Part shown: one piece after another, positions 18,666 to 27,292 of the stretch
Position numbering within the stretch: position 1 is the stretch's first letter
Layout: the number at the start of each line of letters is the position of its first letter
Position numbers and translations under genes: made by a program
Notes under the pieces: generated by a model
Seen by the model: only the letters and a program-made list of their open reading frames with translations
The model's database searches: none
What the model was told of the DNA's origin: nothing
Origin: Endozoicomonadaceae bacterium
GTDB taxonomy: Bacteria; Pseudomonadota; Gammaproteobacteria; Pseudomonadales; Endozoicomonadaceae
Assembly: GCA_023146365.1 (NCBI GenBank)
Contig: JAGLCE010000122.1
Span: forward strand, 1 to 37,415
Direction: 5' to 3'
Length of the DNA: 37,415 nt

Positions 18666-18680
18666 AAAAAAAAAAAAAAA
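18666..18680 (-). repeat. T15 homopolymer in the leader of LRR paralogue 2
   Basis: Fifteen A on the plus strand (T in the transcript sense) lie between the predicted promoter and GAGGTG. The first paralogue has nine at 17288-17296. Tracts this long usually vary in length by slippage. Confidence 0.9.
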
Positions 18681-18692
18681 CACTGATAGCTA

Positions 18693-18721
18693 TTAATAAA
18701 AAAATCTTGCTACCATGTCAA
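18693..18721 (-). promoter_or_regulatory. Predicted sigma70 promoter of LRR paralogue 2
   Basis: On the minus strand TTGACA (18716-18721) and TATTAA (18693-18698) are separated by 17 bp. Transcription would begin close to the T15 tract, so the tract would lie in the early transcribed leader. The first paralogue shows no equivalent boxes upstream of its T run. Confidence 0.5.
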
Positions 18722-19018
18722 TAATTTCCACTATTTTTTTAACTAACTGACCCAGTAATGGATGTAGCACCACTATCTTTTGCTAATTCACACACGTTTG
18801 AATTAGTTTCTAATATTTAATAAGGCTTACCCCTAAATGCACAGTCTGTGTTGTTGCTGTTGTTACCAACGTCCATAGAAGCGAGAACTACTGACCTTAT
18901 AACTTAATTAGGGTGCTTATTATACAGAAAGTTCATTTTTGTTGATATATCCTCAAATACATTCCAAGCGTGTCGGTTATTGTGGAAATATAGGGATTAA
19001 ACTCTGCTGATCTTAAAA
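18722..19018. other. Spacer between LRR paralogue 2 and copA
   Basis: AT-rich, about 300 bp, with no gene seen. Near copA, 18972-18992 (GTCGGTTATTGTGGAAATATA) matches the 22953 copy of the dispersed 21-bp motif at 17 of 21 positions. No terminator with a T-run was found for copA. Confidence 0.5.
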
Positions 19019-21238
19019 TTACGATTTTGGTCTAAATAACCGCAAACGGTTAGCATTACTGACCACCGTTACCGATGATAAAGCCATAGCAGCACCTGCC
19101 ACAACTGGATTCAACAACAGACCAGTCAGGGGATAAAGCACCCCTGCCGCAATAGGAATACCGAGTGCGTTATAAACAAACGCACCAAAAAGATTCTGCT
19201 TTATATTTCTTAGTGTTGCTCTTGATAACTCCACAGCATCCACCACGCTGTGGAGAGAAGAGCGCATTAACGTGATATCAGCTGCGTCAATAGCCACATC
19301 GGTACCAGTACCAATAGCCAATCCTACGTCTGCCCGTGCCAACGCAGGGGCATCATTAATGCCATCACCGATCATGGCGGTGACCTCTCCCTGCGCCTGC
19401 AGTCGGCGGATAGTGGCCTCTTTGTCCTCAGGTCGCATTCCAGCATGAACGACATTAATCCCAACCTGATAAGCAACCGCTTCAGCCGTGACAGCATTGT
19501 CGCCTGTGAGCATCATCACCTTCACTCCCAAAGCATGCAATCGCTCAATGGCCGCTGCAGAATCCTCACGAATCGGATCCGCCACGGAAATCAGCCCTAC
19601 CATCTGGTTATCCACGCTCAAATACATCGGTGTTTGAGCTCTCTTCGCCAGACAGGTGGCAGTAGCGGCCAATGCAGTAACATCGATGCCGTATTCATAC
19701 ATTAACCGCGCATTTCCCAACACTATCAGACGGTTTTCCAGAATCCCTTTAACACCGAGCCCCGTTATCGACTCAAATTGCTCACAGGGTAGAAGGCGCA
19801 ATCCTTTCTCTTTGGCTGCGGTCACTATCGCCTCTGCCAGTGGGTGCTCAGACGCCTGCTCCAGCCCAGCCGCCATTGACAATACCTGCATGTCCGTAAA
19901 ACCAGCCAGAGGCACAATAGCGGTTACTGTGGGCCGTCCTTCAGTAATCGTACCCGTTTTGTCGAGAACAACCGTTGTCAGATGGCTAGCGGTCTGCAAT
20001 GCCTCGCCATTACGCACCAGTATGCCGTATTCTGCGGCCTTACCTACAGCGACCATGACTGACATGGGGGTTGCGAGACCTAACGCACAAGGGCAGGAAA
20101 TAATCAGTACGGTCACAGCGACCATCAATGCATGAGCAATCGCCGGCGCAGGTCCCACAAAATACCAGACCATGGCCGCCATGAGTGCAATCAGCATCAC
20201 AACCGGCACAAATATTAATGAGATACGGTCCGCTAGACGGGCGATCGGCATTTTGGTGCTTTGGGCATGGCGCACCATCGCAATAATCCGCGCCAATGCG
20301 GTATCTCGACCCACTCGCTTCGCTCTAAACAGAATAGAACCATTACCGTTCATCGTACCGGCAGAGACGGTATCACCTAACGTTTTTACTGTCGGTAGCG
20401 GCTCTCCGGTCAGCATCGATTCATTCACCCGACTGCTCCCATCAATCACGACACCATCCACAGCAATCGCTTCGCCAGGACGCACACGAACCATATCACC
20501 AACACGCACCTGCTCGATGGGAATATCCAGCGCCTCGCCATCCCTCACGACACGTGCTGTTTTTATCTGTAAACCCAGCAAGCGCTGAATGGCTGCCGAT
20601 GCTCTGCCCCGAGCACGAATTTCCAGCGCCTGACCGAGATTGATCATCCCAATGATCATGGCGCTGGCTTCAAAGTACACATGATGAGCGGCGGGCAACC
20701 ACTCAGGGAAAAGAACCACTTGCATGGAATAAAACCAAGCGGTGCCAGTACCCAGTGCCACCAGTGAATCCATAGTCACTGTACGATGTTTAAGCGCTTG
20801 CCAAGCACGCTGGAAAAAATGACCACCGGAAAACCTAAGCACTAGAAAAGTCAGCACCCCAATAAAGCCCCAACCCCACTGCTGGGCACTATTGTTAACC
20901 TCCATCTCTCCGGTCACCACTCCCCAGATCATGAGCGAAACACCCAACCCCAGAGCAATCACCATATGCTTGAGCAAGTAACGGTATTGCCGTTGTTCCT
21001 CTGCTGCTCGGTGTAGACGACCCTCCTGCTCGGAATCCACTAACTCTCCCTGATAACCAGCCTTAACCAGACTGGCAAGCAACAAGTCGATACTGGCATG
21101 GCCGACGACAGTCATCTGCCGCTCAGCCAAATTTGCAGCAACCGAGTGAATACCAGGAACCCCTGCCAACGCCTTTTCTATTCGGCTGACGCAACCCGCA
21201 CAGGTCATGCCCGGGATAGCGATCCGAACAGCCGTCAT
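19019..21238 (-). CDS. copA: Copper-exporting P1B-type ATPase
   Basis: A heavy-metal ATPase of about 739 residues from the chosen ATG at 21238 (the frame stays open to 21331). It has one N-terminal metal-binding domain with GMTCAGC (about residues 9-15), the P1B channel motif SCPCALGLATP, the phosphorylation motif DKTGTITEG, the HP motif in SEHPLAEAI, and the nucleotide hinge MIGDGINDAPALARADVGLAI. CPC with CxxC implies Cu(I) export from the cytoplasm. The 31 residues upstream of ATG do not resemble the family. That ATG overlaps the stop of a decayed metal-binding domain (ATGA), which suggests reinitiation from the strong ribosome site of the broken upstream frame. It is the only clear housekeeping-type gene within island 1. 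Confidence 0.93.
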   Translation of the reverse strand: MTAVRIAIPGMTCAGCVSRIEKALAGVPGIHSVAANLAERQMTVVGHASIDLLLASLVKAGYQGELVDSEQEGRLHRAAEEQRQYRYLLKHMVIALGLGVSLMIWGVVTGEMEVNNSAQQWGWGFIGVLTFLVLRFSGGHFFQRAWQALKHRTVTMDSLVALGTGTAWFYSMQVVLFPEWLPAAHHVYFEASAMIIGMINLGQALEIRARGRASAAIQRLLGLQIKTARVVRDGEALDIPIEQVRVGDMVRVRPGEAIAVDGVVIDGSSRVNESMLTGEPLPTVKTLGDTVSAGTMNGNGSILFRAKRVGRDTALARIIAMVRHAQSTKMPIARLADRISLIFVPVVMLIALMAAMVWYFVGPAPAIAHALMVAVTVLIISCPCALGLATPMSVMVAVGKAAEYGILVRNGEALQTASHLTTVVLDKTGTITEGRPTVTAIVPLAGFTDMQVLSMAAGLEQASEHPLAEAIVTAAKEKGLRLLPCEQFESITGLGVKGILENRLIVLGNARLMYEYGIDVTALAATATCLAKRAQTPMYLSVDNQMVGLISVADPIREDSAAAIERLHALGVKVMMLTGDNAVTAEAVAYQVGINVVHAGMRPEDKEATIRRLQAQGEVTAMIGDGINDAPALARADVGLAIGTGTDVAIDAADITLMRSSLHSVVDAVELSRATLRNIKQNLFGAFVYNALGIPIAAGVLYPLTGLLLNPVVAGAAMALSSVTVVSNANRLRLFRPKS

Positions 21239-21378
21239 ATCCACTGAGCACCATAACCGGCGGCTTTCACCGCAGCTATCAAAACGGTCACACTTGCGAT
21301 AGCATTCACCATGACTGCTGGGTTCACCCAATGAACGGTCACCCCTGTCAATGTCAGTAATAGGACGTTCTCTGACAT
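21235..21378 (-). pseudogene. Decayed first metal-binding (HMA) domain of copA
   Basis: A 47-residue frame starting at ATG 21378 with an excellent GGAGGTG site. It reads MSENVLLLTLTGVTV at the start and AAVKAAGYGAQ at the end, the two edges of an HMA domain (normally GMTCxxC and AVKAAGY). The CxxC is gone and about 20 middle residues are missing. Its stop overlaps the ATG of copA. The likely history is a copA with two HMA domains whose first domain lost a segment and its frame. It may still be translated as a leader peptide that delivers ribosomes to copA. Confidence 0.7.
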
Positions 21379-21412
21379 ACTCACCTCCATCAATAAAAAT
21401 ACTTTCAAAAGC

Positions 21413-21440
21413 ATAATATTTGGCCTTATTGTCAATTCAA
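21413..21440 (-). promoter_or_regulatory. Predicted promoter of the copA unit
   Basis: On the minus strand TTGAAT (21435-21440) and TATTAT (21413-21418) are separated by 16 bp, about 35 bp ahead of the ATG at 21378. I saw no clear CueR-type palindrome in the spacer. Confidence 0.45.
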
Positions 21441-21619
21441 GCAAGTTTTTCTACGGTGTCCTGCTGCTGGATTAATACAATAAGTGCAATTGACTGAAAT
21501 TTCATATGTGAGTCAGGCTGAGTTAATTAGGCAGTTTTTTAGCCATAGCGCAGCAAGCATCTCAGAAAAGTTGATTTATAGCATGGGCAGTGAATAATTA
21601 CAAAAATTGAACTCATTAC

Positions 21620-22891
21620 ATGTTTATAGGTCAAATATTTTTTCTATCTTCTATATTTTTAATGAAATGTGGTTTTTGTATGAATGTACTTAATATTAAT
21701 AATAGTGACTCAGCGATGAATTCAATAGTATCAAAAACGTATACTGAGGGTGCCAGTGGATCCTGTGATAATACAGATCGGAGAGAAATAAATTTTAGGC
21801 AAAGCAGAGATCCAGATGTAAAATTGAATTCAGATAAATCAAATGCTATTTTTCATGAAAAACTAATAAGCCCTTTAGAAGCTTTTATACTTTATGATTT
21901 AGGTATTGTATTGCCAACCCCACTTCTAAACATGAACGCTACTGAAGATAGCCTTGCCCCAGGTAAATATCTAGCACAAAGATCGATATCTGTATGGACA
22001 GCTTATGGTGATCCAATTAAATATAATCACCTTTTTCATAAAGGCGTTCATATTGCTATTAAAGGAATTGATCTTTATGGCTGGAGGGCAAAGAAACTGA
22101 TAACATTTTCAGAAACTTGGAGAAGAGTTATAGAAGAAGAAAGAGGACATAAAAAAGCAAAATATTTTGGGACGAGGCGTAATCTAGAAAATACGCCATT
22201 CAATCATTTTTACTGTACCAGGTTTAATAGATCAAATAACCTCTATGGATATGCCCTCGCAGCCGCAGTTAAAATAAAAGAAAGCAAACACTACCTCTCT
22301 TCAACATCAAAGTTGTTAGCATATGAACCTACATGGAAGACAACCATTAATTATTATACCCCTGCGCTTCTGTCAGAAATAAAGTCGTATGTTATCATAG
22401 GACAGATTGGTGAAAAAGAATTACCTTTAACATGGAATGCTTTTTTAAATAAACATGATATTGACACTGATATAAAAAATATCGCTTCTTATTTCTTCGG
22501 TGACGATGAAACATCCTATGATCCTGCAACAGGAGAATCTGGAATTTGGATGCATCCAGATTATTCTTTAATTGAGCATATTGAACCCCATATTCAGGCT
22601 CTTATAGAAAAAGCAATAGATGGAGATTTGACTGTAATCCCTAGAATACATTGGTGGTACGTACATTTAGCACCTATTCTCAGAGGGTCTGGTGGAGTTG
22701 CAGAGTTAATCATTCACAGTTTATGTATGAAGCACGGACTTGACTTGCCTAGATGGCGAGATGGAGTTGCGCCTTCTATAGAAATTTTACTAGAACCTGA
22801 AGAAGAAAAATTTTGCTCAGAATATTACCTACTTTTTGAAGATAGTTTTATTGGAGGAAAGCTAAAAAATATTTTTTCGAGCAAGAAGTGA
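21620..22891 (+). CDS. Putative degenerate Fic/Fido-fold protein, effector-like
   Basis: A 423-residue AT-rich protein with no match I can name with certainty. Residues 343-377 follow the Fic core pattern: a helix IHWWYVHL, then APILRGSGGVAE (351-362) where active Fic enzymes have HPFxDGNGRxxR, then LIIHSLCMKHGLDLP. P, both G and the V-A step align, but the catalytic His is Ala, Asn is Ser, and Asp/Arg are Arg/Gly. The preceding segment (about 312-341) also fits the helix before the Fic motif. If right, AMPylation would be lost and the fold reused. The first 20 residues are hydrophobic; ATG at 21680 is an alternative start. No good Shine-Dalgarno is seen at either. Neighbours are copA and a membrane protein gene. 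Confidence 0.6.
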   Translation: MFIGQIFFLSSIFLMKCGFCMNVLNINNSDSAMNSIVSKTYTEGASGSCDNTDRREINFRQSRDPDVKLNSDKSNAIFHEKLISPLEAFILYDLGIVLPTPLLNMNATEDSLAPGKYLAQRSISVWTAYGDPIKYNHLFHKGVHIAIKGIDLYGWRAKKLITFSETWRRVIEEERGHKKAKYFGTRRNLENTPFNHFYCTRFNRSNNLYGYALAAAVKIKESKHYLSSTSKLLAYEPTWKTTINYYTPALLSEIKSYVIIGQIGEKELPLTWNAFLNKHDIDTDIKNIASYFFGDDETSYDPATGESGIWMHPDYSLIEHIEPHIQALIEKAIDGDLTVIPRIHWWYVHLAPILRGSGGVAELIIHSLCMKHGLDLPRWRDGVAPSIEILLEPEEEKFCSEYYLLFEDSFIGGKLKNIFSSKK

Positions 22892-22952
22892 TGCCATATA
22901 ACACCATCATTAAGTCGCCACGTTGCATTCGGCTGAAATTCACTCCAAATGT

Positions 22953-22973
22953 GTCAGTTAGTGTGGCAATCTA
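22953..22973 (+). repeat. Dispersed 21-bp motif, copy D
   Basis: GTCAGTTAGTGTGGCAATCTA lies about 60 bp after the stop of the Fic-like gene. It is related to the copies at 17602, 17666 and 18972. Like them it lies at a border of an accessory gene. Confidence 0.6.
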
Positions 22974-23084
22974 AGACTAAAGCATTATTGATTCTGAGTA
23001 TAGATATCTGTATTATAGATAATTAATTACAACTAAAACCCTATAAAGCACTTCATTTATTTTAATAATCAATGGATATTTCAT

Positions 23085-24722
23085 ATGGACATTACATTTT
23101 CAAATCCTGCTTATATTAACGAAACATCTACCAGCCTTAACAAAAAAGATATTGATATTGATTCTAAAAAAGTATGATCGCGAACTGTCGAAGAAGATTG
23201 TCCTGATAAAACTGAATTTTTTATCCTGGATGAATCCAAACTTAATCAATCAACCGACCAGTTTAATAATGTAACAATAAAAGCAGATAACACCATTGCC
23301 GATGACAATAATCCAAAAAAGGCTTATAACAAATATAAAATCGAACTTAATAACTTAAAAAAGCAGATCAAGCTTGTAAAAGATCAAATAAATATCGCCT
23401 GTAAAGGTCTTAGTATGCAAGATACAGGTGTTATCGAAGCTAAAAAAGAATTGGATGGATTATTTGAAAAACTTTCTTATGTAACAGAATGCATGGAACA
23501 TAATAAAAGAAAAATTTGTGACAGAAAAACTGAGGGGTTTATCCACGCGACAGTGCTCCGTTTTATCAGTGAAGCAACTCCAAATTATGAACCTCGCACT
23601 TGTAGTATACGTGCTCGCTTAGCCTATTTTCATAACGACATTAAAGCCACGTTTCTAACATCTAAAGGATTAGTAGGAATACTGAAGACTACGGCTAAAG
23701 TATTAGTAGGAATTTTGAAAGTTACTGGTGCGGTTCTGATGATCGCTGCTTCCTTTGCTCTGATCAATGCCGTCTTTGTAGGCTTCGTGTGTGGTTTAGT
23801 CGCCCTCGGATTACCCGCTATTATCTTCATTATGATCTCCCCATTATTAATTGCACTTGGTGGTCTAAGCTTGGCCAACTCATTACAAGTAGTTGGCTGT
23901 CTAATTTGCGGTTTTATTGACAAATTATTCGAACAAAAAGAGGAGAATGAACCTCTTCTAGAAACACTTAACGAGATGGCTCAGTGCTTAACTACAGACG
24001 GTTATCCTGATAAATCAACTCTTATCAAACTGATAGTTAAAATGTCAGATAACTCATTCCTATCTGACGATCCTGAATATAACGATATAAAGAATAAACT
24101 CATTATTTATTTGAAAAACAATCCCGAAATAATTCACGACTTGACCCGTATTAGCTTGGAATATGATCATGCATCACTACAGGATATGCTGGGAGTGATC
24201 AATACTCATGAACACTTATCACTGAAGCAGGTTAATGCATATAATGAATTAGTTAAGACATATGATTCCACGTATGAAGTGAGTAGTGCTGGAAGATCGA
24301 TTATGCAGAAAATAACCCATCAAGTACTATTAGATCTTGAATATATAAATCGCTTGTACAATGTAAATCCAATTTCGATTAATACCTGTCCTGATGAAGT
24401 CATCACGCTCGATAAATTACAAAAAAATAAAGATGGAGAATGTTTTATTACCGTGACTTCTTTAAATAATAAGACGGGAAAAACTAACCGTTGGGAGCAT
24501 AATGTTAACGACATTACTGAATGCCTGGAGCATATATCTATCTCAATTCAAATAGTAGATAACTGCATAAAACAAATAAGAAGGAGCTGCAAAAACCGTG
24601 TTACAATTGCCGAGGGGCAACAAAAAAAATTAGATAAGGCTGAGGCTCTTTATAAAAATATTCACAGTCAACTATTGGAAATATGTCCAAAATACAAACA
24701 GAAACAAGAATCACTCTTATAA
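23085..24722 (+). pseudogene. Membrane protein gene with an in-frame TGA at codon 31
   Basis: From ATG at 23085 the frame reads 30 codons (MDITFSNPAYINET at the start), meets TGA at 23175-23177, then stays open to the stop ending at 24722, 545 residues in total counting past the TGA. The next ATG in frame is 23415, so a product from there (435 residues) would lack the first 110. Residues about 86-105 (full count) look like a coiled coil, and about 196-277 form a long hydrophobic region with an internal repeat VGILKxT and several membrane spans. The C-terminal half is mostly helical and charged. One change (CGA to TGA) would explain the stop. Function unknown; the AT-rich content fits the effector-like neighbours. 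Confidence 0.72.
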
Positions 24723-25186
24723 AAACTATAAGTAGTTTAAGACTTTTCGCGGACGGTACTGCAGAGTTCTGAATAAGGCCTCGGAATAAGAGGCTGACCT
24801 CGCAGACGACTGAACTAATAACACCAAGGCGCTACGGGGTTGACAGCATAGCGATGTTTGTCGACATGAATGACGACGATCACAACTTACAGATCTTTAT
24901 GTTAATTCAGTCCATACTGGAGACAGAAAAATTGCAATTAACCTGTTAGTTTTACTAATAAATATTATTATGGGTCAAGGGTTCTTCTGGAACGGCCGGG
25001 GTAACCAGGTGACAGATTTTGACCGGAAATCATCGTTGCTGGGTCAACATGTACTGGGGTAAAACCTGACAGTGCGGACATTTCCGGGTGTGTAAGTGGC
25101 ATCTCGTTGGAGGTGTCTGTTGTCCTGCGGGAATAGGGTTGAACCTCAGTCTGTGACATCTGTCGAATAAATAGTGATTCTGCGCA
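24723..25186. other. Intergenic stretch, probable mobile-element debris
   Basis: No gene I can support. The composition turns noticeably richer in G and C at 24740-24860 and 24970-25150 than the accessory genes on the left. A minus-strand frame at 24968-25159 is open but shows no known motif and no ribosome site. The region probably holds remnants of an inserted element between island 1 and aspS. Confidence 0.4.
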
Positions 25187-25216
25187 TGGTTGTTTTACTC
25201 GGCCTTACGTTATAAT
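25187..25216 (+). promoter_or_regulatory. Predicted promoter upstream of aspS
   Basis: A perfect TATAAT (25211-25216) lies 18 bp after TGGTTG (25187-25192). Transcription would start near 25223, leaving a leader of about 190 nt before aspS. The -35 box is weak. Confidence 0.4.
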
Positions 25217-25360
25217 TTCGGATTTCATTCTGAGTTGTGTCGTAACAGGCTAATCTATGAGTGCCTTCGTCGATCACCTTATGAGGCTTTTCAAAGATTC
25301 AGCGACAGCCCATTGACCAACGGCTCTGCCTGCGGGTTGCTGGGGAGCCGCGCCTTGCAC

Positions 25361-25379
25361 CTTGTCCGATTCGGACAAG
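25361..25379 (+). promoter_or_regulatory. Perfect 19-bp palindrome in the aspS leader
   Basis: CTTGTCCGA-T-TCGGACAAG is symmetric over nine base pairs with a one-base centre, 32 bp before the aspS ATG. The one-base centre is too tight for a normal RNA hairpin loop, so a dimeric repressor site is as likely as an RNA stem. No T-run follows. Confidence 0.5.
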
Positions 25380-25411
25380 ACTGATAACGATTTGAAGACT
25401 GAGGTTAGAGT

Positions 25412-27196
25412 ATGCGCAGCCATTATTGTGGCGATTTGAACGCTTCCCATGAAGGGCAGGAAGTCACTCTGTGTGGATGGGTCCATCGCCGTCGGGATCA
25501 TGGAGGTGTTATTTTTCTGGATCTGCGTGATCGGGAAGGGATTACCCAAGTGGTGTTTGACCCCGATACGGTCGACGCTTTCGCCTTGGCAGACAGTGCT
25601 CGCAGTGAATACGTCTTAACTGTGACCGGTCGAGTGCGTCCGCGCCCTGATGGCACAGTCAATGCGAACATGAAAACCGGCGAGATTGAAGTGCTGGGTA
25701 AGCAGCTGGAAATACTGAATACTGCACTGACGCCACCGTTCCAGCTGGATGAGTACACTGATGTCGGTGAAGATATCCGTTTGAAATACCGTTATGTTGA
25801 TCTGCGTCGTCCTGACATGCAGCAGAAGCTAATCTTCCGTTCGAAGGTGACCGGTGCCATCCGACACTATTTGGACGATAACGGTTTTCTGGATATTGAA
25901 ACCCCGATCCTGACCCGCGCAACACCGGAAGGTGCTCGCGACTATCTGGTGCCGAGCCGTACTCATCCAGGGGCTTTTTTTGCGCTGCCGCAGTCACCTC
26001 AGATGTTTAAGCAGTTATTGATGGTATCCGGTTTTGATCGTTACTACCAAGTGGTCAAATGCTTCCGTGATGAAGACTTACGCGCTGATCGTCAGCCAGA
26101 GTTTACTCAGATCGATATTGAAACCTCTTTCCTGAAAGAAGAGCAGATCATGGGGCTCACCGAAGCGATGGTACGAACACTGTTCAGCAACCTGATGAAC
26201 GTTGAATTGGATGCTTTTCCACGGATGACCTACGCCGAGGCGATGCGCCGTTACGGCTCCGACAAGCCTGATCTGCGAATTCCATTGGAACTCATCGATA
26301 TCGCTGATCTCATGGAAACCATCGATTTTAAGGTGTTCAAGGGACCGGCTAGCGATCCGAAAGGGCGTGTTGCTGCGCTGAAAGTGTCCGGTGGTGCGAC
26401 CCTAAGCCGTAAGCAGATTGATGACTATACTCGGTATGTTGGTATTTATGGTGCGAAAGGGTTGGCCTGGATCAAGGTCAACGCAATAGAAAAGGGCGTG
26501 AAGGACGGTCTGCAGTCGCCTATCATCAAGTTTCTAGGTGATGACGTTGTCATGAAGATCATGGAGCGTCTCGATGCGCAGAATGGCGATATCGTCTTCT
26601 TTGGTGCCGACAATGCGACGGTGGTAAGTGAAGCGCTGGGCGCATTGCGTTGCAAACTGGGTGAAGACTTGAACCTGTACACGAGTGAATGGGCTCCTCT
26701 GTGGGTGGTTGACTTTCCGATGTTTGAAGAGGATGGCAAGGGGGGCTTAACCGCACTGCACCATCCGTTCACCGCACCGACCTGCTCCATCGAAACGCTC
26801 AATAAAACGCCGAAAGAAGCGTTGTCCCGCGCTTATGATATGGTACTGAACGGTGTTGAGTTGGGCGGAGGCTCTGTTCGTATTCATAATGAAGCCATGC
26901 AGCAGGCGGTGTTTCGTGTGCTGGGCATCGATGAAGAAGAGCAGCGTGAAAAGTTCGGCTTTCTGCTAGATGCCTTGAAGTTCGGTGCGCCACCTCATGG
27001 TGGTCTGGCGTTTGGACTGGATCGTCTGGTCATGCTAATGACGGGTGCGGCGTCCATCCGTGAAGTCATTGCTTTTCCGAAAACTCAGTCTGCCACGTGT
27101 CAGATGACTCAGGCGCCGGGGACTGTGGAAGAGCAGCAGTTGCGTGATTTGAATATCCGTATTCGGCGGGATCCTGCATCCGCTACCAATCACTGA
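25412..27196 (+). CDS. aspS: Aspartyl-tRNA synthetase
   Basis: A 594-residue class IIb synthetase, close to the E. coli length of 590. The N-terminal OB-fold anticodon domain (VTLCGWVHRRRDHGG, residues 16-30) is followed by the class II core with FRDEDLRADRQPEFTQIDIE and the closing motif 3 GLAFGLDRLVML. The long insertion between motifs 2 and 3 marks the bacterial type. A bacterium that also has GatCAB may use a non-discriminating form, but this cannot be read from sequence alone. GAGGT lies about 8 bp before ATG. It begins the aspS-yebC-ruvCAB series found in Pseudomonas. Confidence 0.98.
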   Translation: MRSHYCGDLNASHEGQEVTLCGWVHRRRDHGGVIFLDLRDREGITQVVFDPDTVDAFALADSARSEYVLTVTGRVRPRPDGTVNANMKTGEIEVLGKQLEILNTALTPPFQLDEYTDVGEDIRLKYRYVDLRRPDMQQKLIFRSKVTGAIRHYLDDNGFLDIETPILTRATPEGARDYLVPSRTHPGAFFALPQSPQMFKQLLMVSGFDRYYQVVKCFRDEDLRADRQPEFTQIDIETSFLKEEQIMGLTEAMVRTLFSNLMNVELDAFPRMTYAEAMRRYGSDKPDLRIPLELIDIADLMETIDFKVFKGPASDPKGRVAALKVSGGATLSRKQIDDYTRYVGIYGAKGLAWIKVNAIEKGVKDGLQSPIIKFLGDDVVMKIMERLDAQNGDIVFFGADNATVVSEALGALRCKLGEDLNLYTSEWAPLWVVDFPMFEEDGKGGLTALHHPFTAPTCSIETLNKTPKEALSRAYDMVLNGVELGGGSVRIHNEAMQQAVFRVLGIDEEEQREKFGFLLDALKFGAPPHGGLAFGLDRLVMLMTGAASIREVIAFPKTQSATCQMTQAPGTVEEQQLRDLNIRIRRDPASATNH

Positions 27197-27292
27197 TCGG
27201 TGAGTGGTTGTTCGGTCGCGCAAGTTATCAGGCAGGTCTCCGATCGCCGTTATACGGTCATTTACATTTTACTAAGTGTGAGGTTTCGACCT

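Noticed and set aside
18282..18686. Plus-strand frame of 134 residues opposite LRR paralogue 2
   Set aside because: A shadow of the 24-bp array and the leader on the opposite strand; hydrophobic repeats are a by-product of the codons.
24968..25159. Minus-strand frame of 63 residues before aspS
   Set aside because: Open and in a GC-richer patch, but without motif, ribosome site or known family; recorded as debris only.
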